A stretch of 64,000 nucleotides of DNA from Streptomyces violascens (GTDB taxonomy: Bacteria; Actinomycetota; Actinomycetes; Streptomycetales; Streptomycetaceae): the NCBI RefSeq assembly GCF_014649955.1, contig NZ_BMUA01000002.1:496001-560000 (forward strand), in the 5' to 3' direction. The stretch's first letter is position 1. Each line of letters begins with the position of its first letter. Shown one piece after another: positions 49,963 through 59,166 of the stretch. The position numbers were made by a program, and so were the translations under genes. The notes under the pieces were generated by a model that saw only the letters and a list, made by a program, of their open reading frames with translations, made no database searches and was not told the origin of the DNA.

Positions 49963-51203
49963 CCCCCCGCCCGTCCATCGGCACCCCGCGCCACGACGAC
50001 CGCCGCCGCAGCTACCCCGCGCTCGGCGCCCGCTCGGAGCGGACCGGCACCTGGTGGGGCGACGCCTGGGTGGAGGCCCTGGAGGAACTGGCCCTGGACT
50101 CCGCCCGGTTGGCGCGCGGCCGCGCCTACGCCGAAGCCGGAAACGTCGACGCGATCACCGTCACGCCGGGCCGCATCACCGCCTACGTTCACGGCTCCCG
50201 CCCCCGCCCCTACCGTACGGAGCTGCGCCTGCGCACCCTGCCCGACCAGGTGTGGGAGGACTTCCTCGACACCGCGGCCCGAGAGCCCGCACACATCGCC
50301 GCGCTGCTCGACAAGGACCTGCCGCACGCGCTGGCCGACGAGGCGGCGTTGCTGCCCGGTCCGGGCGACCTGGTCCCCGACTGCTCCTGCCCCGACGACG
50401 GCTACCCCTGCAAGCACGCGGCGGCGCTCTGCTATCAGGCCGGCCGCCTCCTGGACGAGGATCCGTTCGTGCTGCTGCTGATGCGCGGGCGCGGCGAGCA
50501 GGAGGTGCTCGCCGCGCTCACCCGGCGCAACGCCACCCGCATGGCCGTGGAGCGGGCGGCCCCGCTGCCCCAACTCCCCACGGTCCAGGCCCGCGTGGCG
50601 GTCCAGCCGCGTACGCTTCCGCCCCTGCCGCCGCCGTTCCCCACGCCGCCACGGCCGGGCCACCCGCCCGCCTTCCCCGAGGTGCACGGAGGGCCCGACC
50701 CGCTGGCCCTCGACCTCCTCGCCACCGAGGCAGCCATCCGTGCCCACACCCTCCTGGCCACCGGAGAGGATCCGATCGCCCCCCTCTCCACCTGGCAGGA
50801 CGCGGTCCGCCTCGCCGCCGCCCACCCCGGCTCCGGCCTCACCTCGGCCACCCGCGCCCTCTACACCTCCCTGACCCGGGCCACCGACCGCACCCCCACC
50901 GACCTGGCGCGCGCGGTGGCCGCCTGGCGGCAGGGCGGCATCGAGGCGCTCGCCGTCCTCGAATCCCCCTGGGACCCGCCGGCCGGCCCCTTCGACCGGG
51001 CCCGCCCGGCGCTGAGCGCCGCCGGATTCCCGGACTTCCGCCCCAGCCGCAACCGCCTCTCCACCCCCACCACCCAGCTCCGCTACGGCCGCGACGGGCT
51101 CTGGTACGGCTACGAATCGGACCCGGGAAGGGAGGACTGGTGGCCGCGCGGCACCCCGGACACGGATCCGGTAGGGGCGCTCACGGCCAGGCTCGGCGGC
51201 TGA
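49959..51203 (+). CDS. SWIM zinc finger protein
   Basis: A 414-residue partner of the SNF2 gene, starting at the GTG that overlaps its stop. The SWIM motif CxC-x6-CxH is exact: Cys142, Cys144, Cys151, His153 in CSCPDDGYPCKHAAALCY. The N-terminus (TWWGDAWVEALEELALDSARLARGRAYAEAGNV) is usual for the actinobacterial family; the rest is helical with a Pro-rich segment (~210-235). SWIM domains bind DNA or proteins and pair with SNF2 or Rad51-type factors. Probably acts as the targeting subunit of the helicase. Confidence 0.9.
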   Translation: MTPRPSIGTPRHDDRRRSYPALGARSERTGTWWGDAWVEALEELALDSARLARGRAYAEAGNVDAITVTPGRITAYVHGSRPRPYRTELRLRTLPDQVWEDFLDTAAREPAHIAALLDKDLPHALADEAALLPGPGDLVPDCSCPDDGYPCKHAAALCYQAGRLLDEDPFVLLLMRGRGEQEVLAALTRRNATRMAVERAAPLPQLPTVQARVAVQPRTLPPLPPPFPTPPRPGHPPAFPEVHGGPDPLALDLLATEAAIRAHTLLATGEDPIAPLSTWQDAVRLAAAHPGSGLTSATRALYTSLTRATDRTPTDLARAVAAWRQGGIEALAVLESPWDPPAGPFDRARPALSAAGFPDFRPSRNRLSTPTTQLRYGRDGLWYGYESDPGREDWWPRGTPDTDPVGALTARLGG

Positions 51204-51224
51204 CACGAGGACGACCGGGCGGCC

Positions 51225-53327
51225 TCACGCCGAGGCCTCGGCAGCCTTGGCACGCTGTCCCGGGCGCGGCCGCTCCAACTGCGTGACCACACCGGCATGG
51301 AAGAGGTCGACAGCGGCGTCGACACCGCGGATGAACCCGGTCTCGGCGTTGCCGCGCGTACTGCCCACGCTCTTGGAGAGCGTCAGCCGGAACCCGGTGA
51401 TCCGCTCGGATCCCCTCGGCAGCAGGTCCCCGGGCTCGGGGCGCAGCCTCTCCAGGGTGCCGCGCGGGCCGACCGTCTCCCCGTCCAGGAGCGTCTGCAC
51501 ATGCAGGTCGGCCGGTGCCTCGCCGAGCTGCTTCATCAGCTTCTTCACCCAGGTGAGCGGGTAGCCCTGTTCGGGCGCGGGAACTTCGATGGAGGTCCGG
51601 AGCCGCCCCATCCGCAGGTCGGCGACGATCGCGAGAATGCCGGGCGCCCCCTCCACCCGGATCTCCGCGTGCAACTGCCCGTCCACACAGAGCCGGCCCG
51701 CCAGTTCCGCCCGCCGCGACTGCGGGTCGGTGCCGCGCTTGGCCCGCTGCACCGGCACCACCTTCGTGCCGAGCTCACCGCCGAGCCGCAGACAGACCTG
51801 GCGGATCAGCCGCTCCCAGCTCTCGACGACCTGCACGGTACGTGGATCGCCGGGCGACAGGGTCTCCTCGTCGATCCCGTTGCGCACTGGGACCCATGCC
51901 GGGCCCATGTTCTGGAAGCCGTGGCAGCCGGAGTTCTCGTGCTGGAGATAGTGCAGAAGTTCCTGGAGGAGCCAGGCATGCGCCTCGTTGCGTACGCCCT
52001 CGTGCCGGATGAGGAGCTGCGCCTGGTGGGTGACCTCGGCCCAGGACAGATGCCACAGGGCGACCTTGTGCTTGCGTCGCCCGTCGGTCTTCACCTCGAC
52101 CAGGGAACTTCCTTCCAGGGCAACGTCGTTGGACAGGGTGATGACCGCTTCGTAGCCCCGGCGGGCGGCGATGTCCATGTAGCCCTGGATCTGCTCGCTG
52201 CGCAGAGCGTTGCCGTTGGTCTTGGTCTCGACGAGCGCCGTCCACAGCTTCCCCGCGCGCTCCACCCGGATGACACCGTCGGGTCGCCTGGGGGTGTCGC
52301 CGTTGGGGAGCGAGACCTCGGTGAACGTCTCCATCCGCCCGGCGGGCGCACCGAAGGCGGCGGTGAGGCGGCGCCCGAATTCCGGCACCTGGGTCATCAC
52401 GGCGAGCAGCACGGACGTCGCCCGCATTTCGCGTTCCCGGTCGCTCTTCAGCGAGGACGCGGGGAACAGCCGGGCGGCGCGCCACGCCTCGTTCTCCGCG
52501 AGCGAGCTCTTGGGTGCCTTCGGCAGCGTGACCTTCTTCTTGGCCGTACGGAGCCGACGTGCGGGCACGGCGGCGGGAGACTTGGCCGCGGCGGGCTCGG
52601 CGGAGCGCTGCACGGGCACTCCGCCGAGCGCGTCGGCACGTGGGGCAGTCTGAGCCTCAATGGGCCGGTCGGACAGGAGAGTCGGGGTGCTCGTCTCGAC
52701 GGTGGGTGAGGCGTTGCCTTCGCTTTCGCCTTCGCCCGGGGCATCGAGGGGGCTCGGCTCGCCGTCCTGGTCGCTGTCGTCGTCCTCGTCGATCTCGATG
52801 CCGTAGTCGGTGGCGAGTCCGGCCAGACCGGAGTCGTACCCCTGGCCGATGGCCCGGAACTTCCAGGCTTCCGCGCGCCGGTAGATCTCGCCGAAGACGA
52901 ACGCGCTTTCCGCGCCGGCGTCCGCTATGGAGAAGCCGAGCAGGTCGTCGCCGGAGCCGTCCGTCAGGGCGAGCCGGATGTTCTCCAGCTCGCCGAAATG
53001 TGCTCGCTGATGACGGCTGGCCGCGATGATGATCCGGTCGACGTCACCGGGAAACGCCGTCAGATCGAGCCGGATTCTGTCCTCGCTGCCGTTCTCGGTC
53101 GGAGCCGGGCCGAGGAGTTGCACCGTGCCGTCGGCGGCGGCCGGGTTGTTGTAGAAGTAGAAGTCCGCGTTGCCCCGCACCTTGCCGTTCGCGCCGAGCA
53201 GCAGCACGGAGACGTCGGCGTCGCCTTCGCCGCTCGGGCTGCTCCAGCTCAGGCTGACGATGACCGAGCCGGCGTTCTCGCTGAGCGCCGCCAGGCCCAC
53301 GTTGGCACCCTTGACCATTTCGTGCAT
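51225..53327 (-). CDS. TerD domain fused to a PD-(D/E)XK nuclease-like domain
   Basis: A 700-residue protein. Residues 1-185 are a TerD domain, the calcium-binding fold of tellurite-resistance and stress proteins (GANVGLAAL, DADVSVLLLGANGKVRGNADFYFYNNP, LDLTAFPGDVDRIIIAAS, FGEIYRRAEAWKFRAIGQGYDSGLAGLATDYG). A long acidic then Ala/Pro-rich linker (~186-290) follows. Residues ~295-480 match a PD-(D/E)XK nuclease core: Asp350 in RRPDGVI, then Glu367 and Lys369 in VETKTN, with a Gln-containing helix EQIQGYMD. The C-terminal ~200 residues are unassigned. The ATG at 53327 has GGGGGGA six bases upstream. Catalysis is inferred from motifs only. Confidence 0.8.
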   Translation of the reverse strand: MHEMVKGANVGLAALSENAGSVIVSLSWSSPSGEGDADVSVLLLGANGKVRGNADFYFYNNPAAADGTVQLLGPAPTENGSEDRIRLDLTAFPGDVDRIIIAASRHQRAHFGELENIRLALTDGSGDDLLGFSIADAGAESAFVFGEIYRRAEAWKFRAIGQGYDSGLAGLATDYGIEIDEDDDSDQDGEPSPLDAPGEGESEGNASPTVETSTPTLLSDRPIEAQTAPRADALGGVPVQRSAEPAAAKSPAAVPARRLRTAKKKVTLPKAPKSSLAENEAWRAARLFPASSLKSDREREMRATSVLLAVMTQVPEFGRRLTAAFGAPAGRMETFTEVSLPNGDTPRRPDGVIRVERAGKLWTALVETKTNGNALRSEQIQGYMDIAARRGYEAVITLSNDVALEGSSLVEVKTDGRRKHKVALWHLSWAEVTHQAQLLIRHEGVRNEAHAWLLQELLHYLQHENSGCHGFQNMGPAWVPVRNGIDEETLSPGDPRTVQVVESWERLIRQVCLRLGGELGTKVVPVQRAKRGTDPQSRRAELAGRLCVDGQLHAEIRVEGAPGILAIVADLRMGRLRTSIEVPAPEQGYPLTWVKKLMKQLGEAPADLHVQTLLDGETVGPRGTLERLRPEPGDLLPRGSERITGFRLTLSKSVGSTRGNAETGFIRGVDAAVDLFHAGVVTQLERPRPGQRAKAAEASA

Positions 53328-53529
53328 ACGAGATCCCCCCACGGGATGGAGGGCCGCACGGGCAGGGCCGAACTGCCCTCTGTTCACGGAAAGTTCAGGC
53401 TCTCCCCACGAGCGCAACATTCAGCCTACTCGGCACTGCGCCTGCCACCTGGGGAAATGGGGGAAGTGGGGAAAGCCGTGGAAGAAACGGACGCACCGGG
53501 TCAGTGTGGGGGGGGCTCATGTGTTCGCG

Positions 53530-54075
53530 TCAGGTGTTCGCCGCCGCCCACTGGGTCAGTTTTCTGAAGTCCGCCTCCCGCAGACCCCGTCGTGGATGCA
53601 CGCGCCACATCAGCGCGGGCGAATCGTGGTTGTCGCGCACGTAGGTCTCGTCCAGATCAGTGATCATGTCGTCGACCCAGGCGAACGGGCGGCCCGCCGC
53701 CCACTTCAGCAACGGTCTGGTCTTCCAGTACAGACCGTCCGGGTCGGTCGCGAAGAGTTCGGGCCAGGCTATGAACGGGAGGTCCGGCGGCAGGCCGACG
53801 GCGGGGGCGATCATTTCGTTCGCCTCGTTCATCCACGTGGTGGCCCAGGCCAGTTCGTACGGCAGGGAACGCAGCCGGGGGCCGTGGTCCGGGTTGAGGT
53901 AGACGCGCAGGCCGCGCCGGTGCCGTCGGGAACCCGGGGTCTGGCGGGCGAGCCAGCACGACGGGTGGAGCCGGTGGGCGCGGTAGCCGCGCAGCTGGGG
54001 GAGGCGGGCCCCGTACGGGTTGAGGGGGCCGTCCACGTCGAGGAGCAGCAGGGGGCGGTCCGGCGCAGTCGTCAT
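53530..54075 (-). CDS. HAD-like hydrolase
   Basis: A 181-residue protein. LLLLDVDGPLNPYG is HAD motif I with two Asp; the later WVDDMITD carries motif IV-like acidic residues. Cap domain is small. Substrate is unknown. The ATG at 54075 is used because motif I begins soon after; TATCCCT a few bases upstream fits a leaderless message. It lies between the TerD-nuclease gene and the MFS gene on the same strand. Confidence 0.75.
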   Translation of the reverse strand: MTTAPDRPLLLLDVDGPLNPYGARLPQLRGYRAHRLHPSCWLARQTPGSRRHRRGLRVYLNPDHGPRLRSLPYELAWATTWMNEANEMIAPAVGLPPDLPFIAWPELFATDPDGLYWKTRPLLKWAAGRPFAWVDDMITDLDETYVRDNHDSPALMWRVHPRRGLREADFRKLTQWAAANT

Positions 54076-54209
54076 GGGGGAGGGATACCCACGCGGGTGG
54101 CCCAAGTGCCGTGCCGCGCCGGGCAGTTGCGGAGGTCAGCCGTCCGTGGGCTCGCTGAGAGGGCCTCGGCTGCTCGATGCGGTCACCCATTCCCGCGTCC
54201 ACCGGCGCC

Positions 54210-55556
54210 TCATCCGCCCGACGTCGTCACCGACTCGCGCGTCTCCGGGGCCCATGCCAGCGACACCAGCATGCCGACGAGGAGGACCGCCGCCAGCCAG
54301 TACATCGAGCCGCTCAGGCCGAGGTGCTCCAGACTCACCGGCAGGATGAACGTGCCGATGGCCGAGGCGATACGGCTCGTGCCGTTGAGGAAGCCGACGC
54401 CGGTGGCGCGCAGATGAGTCGGATAGAGCTCTGCGGGATACACCTGGGTGAGGTTTGAAGCGCCGGCCATCACAAAGGTGTAGACGAGGAACGGCACCAT
54501 GAGGGCGATCGTCGACGCATGGGCGAAGGCACCCATCAGGGCCAGCGCCGCCGTCATGATGCCGAACGTGACGATCGTCAAGGGGCGGCGGCCGGTCTTC
54601 TGGAGGAACCAGAGACCTATGACGCCGCCGCCGAGCAGGAAGAGGTTGAGCAGCAGGTTCTGCAGGTCGGGGTCGGGGACGTGCAGTGCGGCCAGGATGG
54701 TCGGCATGAAGGTGTAGATCGCGAAGTACGGGAGCACCTGCGCGCTGTAGAAGACCGTGCCGAACCAGGTGCGCCTGGCCTGGCCGGGCGAGAAGAGTTC
54801 CCGGTACGCGGCGGTCGTGCTGGAGCCCCGCTCGGCCGGGGCGGCCTCGGCCGGGCCCAGCTCGGCCTTCAGGTACTTCCTGGCGATGTCCCGCGCCTCG
54901 GCCACCCGGCCCTGGCTGATCAGCCAGCTCGGCGACTCGGGCGTACCGATGCGGAGCAGCAGCACCAGGAGCGCGGGCACCGCGCCGGACGCGAGCAGCA
55001 GGTAGGCGGCGTCCTCCGACTTGCCGAGGTAGGTGCCGAGGATGCCCGCGATGACGTAACCGACGGTCCACATCACGGTGAGGGAGCCGAGCAGTACGCC
55101 CCGGAGCCTGCGGGGTGCGAACTCCGACAGCATCGTCGGGCCCACCGCGTAGTCCGCACCGAGCCCGAAGCCGATCAGCAGGCGCAGGGTGAAGAGGAGT
55201 GCCGGATCCCTGGCCCAGAGCTGGAGCGCGGAGGCGATGGTGATCAGGACGAAGTTGTAGATGTACAGCTTCTGGCGGCCGATGATGTCGCCGACCCGGC
55301 CGAGCACGATGCTGCCGAAGAAGAGGCCGATGAGCGCCGATGCGCCGAGCAGACCCTGCCAGACCCCTGAGAGGTGCCGGGCGTCGGTGAGGGTGGCGAG
55401 GACGGCGCCGATCATGCCGAGCGCGTAGCCGTCGGAGAAGTTCGCCCCGAACGTCGTCGCCGTCACCCGCAGGTGGAACGGGCGCAGCGGGGCTTCGTCG
55501 AGCGACGGGGCGAGTGGCTCGGGTGCGGTGGATTCCACGGTGGCCGGCTTCGGCAT
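54210..55556 (-). CDS. MFS transporter, sugar/metabolite:H+ symporter type
   Basis: A 448-residue protein with 12 TM segments. The sugar-porter-like signatures GRVGDIIGRQKLY (loop 2-3), RLLIGFGLGADYAVGPTMLSEFAP and RGVLLGSLTVMW, and a second-half GRRPLTIV are all present, close to aromatic-acid or sugar-phosphate transporters. The N-terminal tail is hydrophilic. GAGGTAGC precedes the ATG. Substrate is unknown. Confidence 0.87.
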   Translation of the reverse strand: MPKPATVESTAPEPLAPSLDEAPLRPFHLRVTATTFGANFSDGYALGMIGAVLATLTDARHLSGVWQGLLGASALIGLFFGSIVLGRVGDIIGRQKLYIYNFVLITIASALQLWARDPALLFTLRLLIGFGLGADYAVGPTMLSEFAPRRLRGVLLGSLTVMWTVGYVIAGILGTYLGKSEDAAYLLLASGAVPALLVLLLRIGTPESPSWLISQGRVAEARDIARKYLKAELGPAEAAPAERGSSTTAAYRELFSPGQARRTWFGTVFYSAQVLPYFAIYTFMPTILAALHVPDPDLQNLLLNLFLLGGGVIGLWFLQKTGRRPLTIVTFGIMTAALALMGAFAHASTIALMVPFLVYTFVMAGASNLTQVYPAELYPTHLRATGVGFLNGTSRIASAIGTFILPVSLEHLGLSGSMYWLAAVLLVGMLVSLAWAPETRESVTTSGG

Positions 55557-55661
55557 CGGCTGCTACCTCGCCTTGTGCATGGGCCCGCCCGGGGTGGCGG
55601 GGGATGGACGGCTTGGGTCGAGCGCAGCCATCCTGCCCTGCCGGAGCGCCGTAGGGGAATC

Positions 55662-55678
55662 GTTCTATGCGAAAGAAC
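55662..55678. promoter_or_regulatory. Inverted repeat upstream of the MFS gene
   Basis: GTTCT-N7-AGAAC lies ~106 bases before the MFS start codon, between it and the DUF2293 stop. It could be an operator for transporter induction, or part of a weak terminator. No dedicated regulator is adjacent. Confidence 0.3.
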
Positions 55679-55696
55679 TGTGAGTGAATGGAATTC

Positions 55697-56419
55697 TTAC
55701 ATAAGAGGAGGCTGGTCTTCCGCGACCCTGGAGGCTACCTCGTCCGACCCGTCCGCCGCCCATGAGGCCAGCACGGCGTCGATGGCGGCGGCGACCCGGG
55801 CCCGCGCGCGGTGGTGCGGCACCCGCGCCATGAGCAGCGCGTCGTACTCGGTGTCCAGATGGCGGACGGAGGCGCGCACGGCGGCCGTCACCGCGAACTC
55901 GTCCAGCGCCCGGCCCGCCGCAGAGCGGCCCACCCGTCCGCTGCCCCGCACCGAGGCGTGCTCGGCGATGTCGCGGGCCCGCTCGGCCGGGCAGCGCGGA
56001 AACAGGCGCAGGATCTCGGCGGTCAGCGCCCCGGTGAACCGCACGTCCTCGGCGGCCCGGCGCCGGGCGTCCCGGGCCCGCCGCCGGGCCCGGGCCTCCG
56101 CGTCGGCCAGGCACGCGGCCTCCGCCGCAGCGAGGGCGGGCTCCTCGACGAAGACACCCTGGCGCTCGTAGCGCCGGCGGCGTCGGTTGAAGCGGACCAC
56201 GACGGCGGAGAGCGAACTGCCCGCGCGGGCGCGACGGGTGAGCGCGGTGTCGCCGCGCGGCAGGAAGACCAGATGCCCCAGATCCGCGCAGTCCAGACAG
56301 AGCGGGGCGCCGGACTCCAGGACGATGTGCCGGAGCGGCGCGCGGTCGCAGTCGGCGCAGCGATGGTGGCGCCGGGGTTGTATGACGAGAATGCGGCGGC
56401 CCTCCTCGCATGGCCCCAA
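55697..56419 (-). CDS. DUF2293 domain-containing protein
   Basis: A 240-residue basic, Arg-rich protein. HHRCADCDRAPLRHIVLESGAPLCLDCADLGHLVFLPRGD carries two CxxC pairs likely to bind zinc; RFNRRRRRYERQGVFV and an Arg-rich helix follow; DUF2293 occupies the C-terminal ~100 residues (GALTAEILRLFPRCPAERARDIAEHAS). Probably binds nucleic acid. The start is uncertain because the first ~11 residues lack homology. Confidence 0.8.
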   Translation of the reverse strand: MGPCEEGRRILVIQPRRHHRCADCDRAPLRHIVLESGAPLCLDCADLGHLVFLPRGDTALTRRARAGSSLSAVVVRFNRRRRRYERQGVFVEEPALAAAEAACLADAEARARRRARDARRRAAEDVRFTGALTAEILRLFPRCPAERARDIAEHASVRGSGRVGRSAAGRALDEFAVTAAVRASVRHLDTEYDALLMARVPHHRARARVAAAIDAVLASWAADGSDEVASRVAEDQPPLM

Positions 56420-56622
56420 GTCCCTGGGTGCGTCCCTCCCCCTTCTCTGATTCCCCGCTCAACGACCGGTGGAACAGGGGGGATTGGAAGGTTCTCCTTC
56501 TCGGAAAGCGGCTGACGGACTTCGGTGCTTCGGTGCTTTGGTGCGCCGGGGGCCGGCCACGCCTCCGGGCCCGCTCCTCGTCCCGGGCCCGTACGCGATC
56601 CGGCACCCCGCATGATGGGGAC

Positions 56623-57267
56623 GTGCGATTCGAAGCGATCACCTGGGAACGGCTGACCGACGCCCTCGCCGAGCGGGTCATGGATCTGAAGGCGGCCGAC
56701 GGCGGTCCCTGGCTGCGCGTCGGCATCGACGGCGCCCCGGCGGCCCGCCCCGAAGAACTGGGCCGGCGCGTCGCGGAAACGCTTCGGCTGCGCGGCAGGT
56801 CCGTCCTTGCCGTCTCCACCGAGGGCTTCCTGCGGCCCGCGTCGCTGCGCTACGAATTCGGCCGTGAGGACCCGGACACGTACTACGACGGCTGGTTCGA
56901 CACGGGCGCCCTGTGGCGCGAGGTGTTCGGGCCGCTGGAGCCGGGCGGCACCGGCCGCGTGCTGCCCGACCTGTGGGACCCGGCGACCGACCGGGCCACC
57001 CGGAGCCCCTACCAACTCCTCCCGGAGTCGGGCGTGTTGGTGCTGTACGGTCCCATGCTGCTGGGCCGCTGGTTCCCCTTCGATCTCACCGTGCACCTGC
57101 GTCTGTCGGCGCCCGCCCTGCGCCGCCGAACCGAAGAGAGCGCCCGCTGGACGCTCCCCGCGTTCGAGCGGTACGAGAGGGAGGTGGGGCCGGGCGAGGC
57201 GGCCGATGTGGTGGTGCGGGTGGACGATTTCCGGCATCCGGCTTGGGGGACGACGGCCGGCGGATGA
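56623..57267 (+). CDS. Uridine-kinase-like P-loop protein with a degenerate Walker A
   Basis: A 214-residue protein resembling Streptomyces uridine kinase annotations: VMDLKAADGGPWLRVGIDGAPAARPEELGRRVAETLRLRGRSVLAVSTEGFLRPASLRYEFG and DDGWFDT-like YYDGWFDTGALWREVF. However, the P-loop position reads GIDGAPAARPEELG instead of GxxxxGK(S/T), so phosphate binding may be lost or altered. The GTG at 56623 follows CATGAT six bases upstream. It is convergent with psuK. It may be an inactive kinase relative. Confidence 0.7.
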   Translation: MRFEAITWERLTDALAERVMDLKAADGGPWLRVGIDGAPAARPEELGRRVAETLRLRGRSVLAVSTEGFLRPASLRYEFGREDPDTYYDGWFDTGALWREVFGPLEPGGTGRVLPDLWDPATDRATRSPYQLLPESGVLVLYGPMLLGRWFPFDLTVHLRLSAPALRRRTEESARWTLPAFERYEREVGPGEAADVVVRVDDFRHPAWGTTAGG

Positions 57268-57328
57268 CGGACTCTGATATCTGATATCCGGCGTCTGTCC
57301 GTTGTCCGTCGCCCATCGCGCGCGATCG

Positions 57329-58255
57329 CTACCCGCCCCCCACCTCCGGCCGCCCTCCCACCACTCCCACCGCCAGCGCCCCCGCCCGGCACCCCGCCGT
57401 CGCGGCCTCCGCGGGCGACGCGCCGCTCAGGCGCGCGGCGAGGAAGGCGCCGGTGAACGCGTCGCCCGCGCCCGTGGAGTCCAGAGCCACCACCTTCGGC
57501 GCCGCAACCTTCGCGACCACCTCCCCGCCCGTGGCCACCAGCGCACCGGCCGCGCCCAGCGTGACCGCCACCAGGGGAAACTGCCGGCTCAACTTGGCCG
57601 CCGCGTCGGCCGGTTCGGGCAGTCCGGTCAGGAAGGCCGCCTCGTCCGCATTGGGAAGCAGCACGTCCACCCCCTCGGTCGCCGCCAGGAATCGTTCAAC
57701 CCCCAGGTCCCCGATGAAGCCGGTCGACGCCGGGTCCAGGCTCACGATGACACCGGCCTGCCGGGCCGATTCCCGTGCTGCGAGCGCCAGTTGACGGCTC
57801 TGGTCGGCGAACAGCAGATAGCCCGAGAGGTGGAGATGCGCGATGCCGTCGAGGAGGTCGGGCGACCAGTCGGCGGGGTTCATGCGGTGGACGGCGCCGC
57901 TGTCGGTCAGGAAGGTGCGTTCGGCCGTCGCCGTGTCGACCAGCGCGATCACGGTCGCGGTGGGCGCGTCGGCATCCGGGATCAGCAGGGGCCGTACGCC
58001 GGAGCGGCGCAGCCGGAGGTCGTGCCAGGCGGCCGAGTCCCGGCCGACCCGGGCGAGCAGTCGTACGTCCGGGCAGCCCGAATGAGCCGCCCAGCAGGCA
58101 GCGTTGGCGCCCGCGCCGCCCGGCACCGTACGGATGTCGGCCGGGGTGTCCGTGGCGGGTGCGAGCGGGCCGCGGTGGCGGGCGACCACGTCGGTGACCA
58201 CATCGCCGACGACGAGGAGCCCGCCGCCCGCGCGGCCGCCCCCGGCACCGCTCAC
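57329..58255 (-). CDS. psuK: PfkB-family carbohydrate kinase, probable pseudouridine kinase
   Basis: A 308-residue ribokinase-like kinase. GGAGANAACWAAHSG (sugar-binding), LDPASTGFIG and the ATP/anion-hole signature DSTGAGDAFTGAFLAARL near residue 258 are present. It overlaps psuG (GTGA), so the likely role is ATP-dependent phosphorylation of pseudouridine to pseudouridine 5'-phosphate, the substrate of PsuG. Sequence alone cannot exclude another nucleoside or sugar; the operon makes the assignment probable. Confidence 0.82.
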   Translation of the reverse strand: MSGAGGGRAGGGLLVVGDVVTDVVARHRGPLAPATDTPADIRTVPGGAGANAACWAAHSGCPDVRLLARVGRDSAAWHDLRLRRSGVRPLLIPDADAPTATVIALVDTATAERTFLTDSGAVHRMNPADWSPDLLDGIAHLHLSGYLLFADQSRQLALAARESARQAGVIVSLDPASTGFIGDLGVERFLAATEGVDVLLPNADEAAFLTGLPEPADAAAKLSRQFPLVAVTLGAAGALVATGGEVVAKVAAPKVVALDSTGAGDAFTGAFLAARLSGASPAEAATAGCRAGALAVGVVGGRPEVGGG

Positions 58256-59166
58256 AGCGCCGCCGCGATGTCCGCCGCGAGCCGGACGTTCCCGCGGACC
58301 GCCGCCACGTTGGCCTCCAGGGACGCGCCGTCCGTGTGCTGGACCAGGTGGCCGAGGAGGAAGGGCGTGACCGCCTGGCCCGTGATGCCCGCGGCGTGGC
58401 AGGCGGCGAGGCCCGAGGCGAGCACCTCGTCGTGCAGCCGGGGGTCGAGCTGCTCGGCCTCGGGCACCGGATTGGCGACGATCACCGCCGAGTCGAGCGC
58501 GAGCGCCCGATGGGCCCGGAGCACGTCCGCCGCTTCCTGGGGCGTCCGCACCGTCCAGTCGACCGGCTCGCCCGAACTGGACAAGTAGAACCCGGGGAAG
58601 TGTTCCGTGCCGTAGCCGACCACCGAGATGCCGAGCGTCTCCAGGCGCTGGAGCGTGGCCGGTACATCGAGGATCGACTTCACCCCCGCGCACACCACCG
58701 CGATCGGTGTCGTGGCGAGGAGCCGCAGGTCGGCCGACTCGTCCTGCGTCCGGGTCCACTCGCGGTGCACGCCGCCGAGCCCGCCGGTCGCGAAGACGCG
58801 CAGGCCCGCCCGCGCGGCCAGGAACGCGGTGGCCGACACGGTCGTCGCGCCGCTCGCCCCGGTGGCCAGCGCCATCGGCAGATCGCGGTGCCCGAGCTTG
58901 CGCATCTCCTCGTTGGCCACCCGCTCCAACTGGGCCTTGTCGAGGCCCACCCGGGGCTTCCCGTCGAGTACGGCGATCGTCGCGGGAACGGCTCCCCGGG
59001 CCCGCACCACCTGCTCCAGTTCGGTGGCGACCAGCAGATTGCGCGGCCGGGGGAGGCCGTGCGAGATGATCGTCGACTCCAGAGCGACGACCGGGCGGCC
59101 CTCGTCAAGAGCCGTCCGTACTTCTTCCGACACCTTGGTCTCATCAGGTACGTCGTCAAAGGGCAT
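58252..59166 (-). CDS. psuG: Pseudouridine-5'-phosphate glycosidase
   Basis: A 304-residue enzyme cleaving pseudouridine 5'-phosphate to uracil and ribose 5-phosphate. VVALESTIISHGLPRPRN contains the conserved Glu30, MRKLGHRD Lys90, and VCAGVKSILDVPATLQRLETLG the Schiff-base Lys163. The rest (GTEHFPGFYLSSSG, NPVPEAEQLD) is fully canonical. It precedes psuK with coupled translation. The ATG at 59166 is chosen by homology; the frame is open slightly upstream. Confidence 0.93.
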   Translation of the reverse strand: MPFDDVPDETKVSEEVRTALDEGRPVVALESTIISHGLPRPRNLLVATELEQVVRARGAVPATIAVLDGKPRVGLDKAQLERVANEEMRKLGHRDLPMALATGASGATTVSATAFLAARAGLRVFATGGLGGVHREWTRTQDESADLRLLATTPIAVVCAGVKSILDVPATLQRLETLGISVVGYGTEHFPGFYLSSSGEPVDWTVRTPQEAADVLRAHRALALDSAVIVANPVPEAEQLDPRLHDEVLASGLAACHAAGITGQAVTPFLLGHLVQHTDGASLEANVAAVRGNVRLAADIAAAL

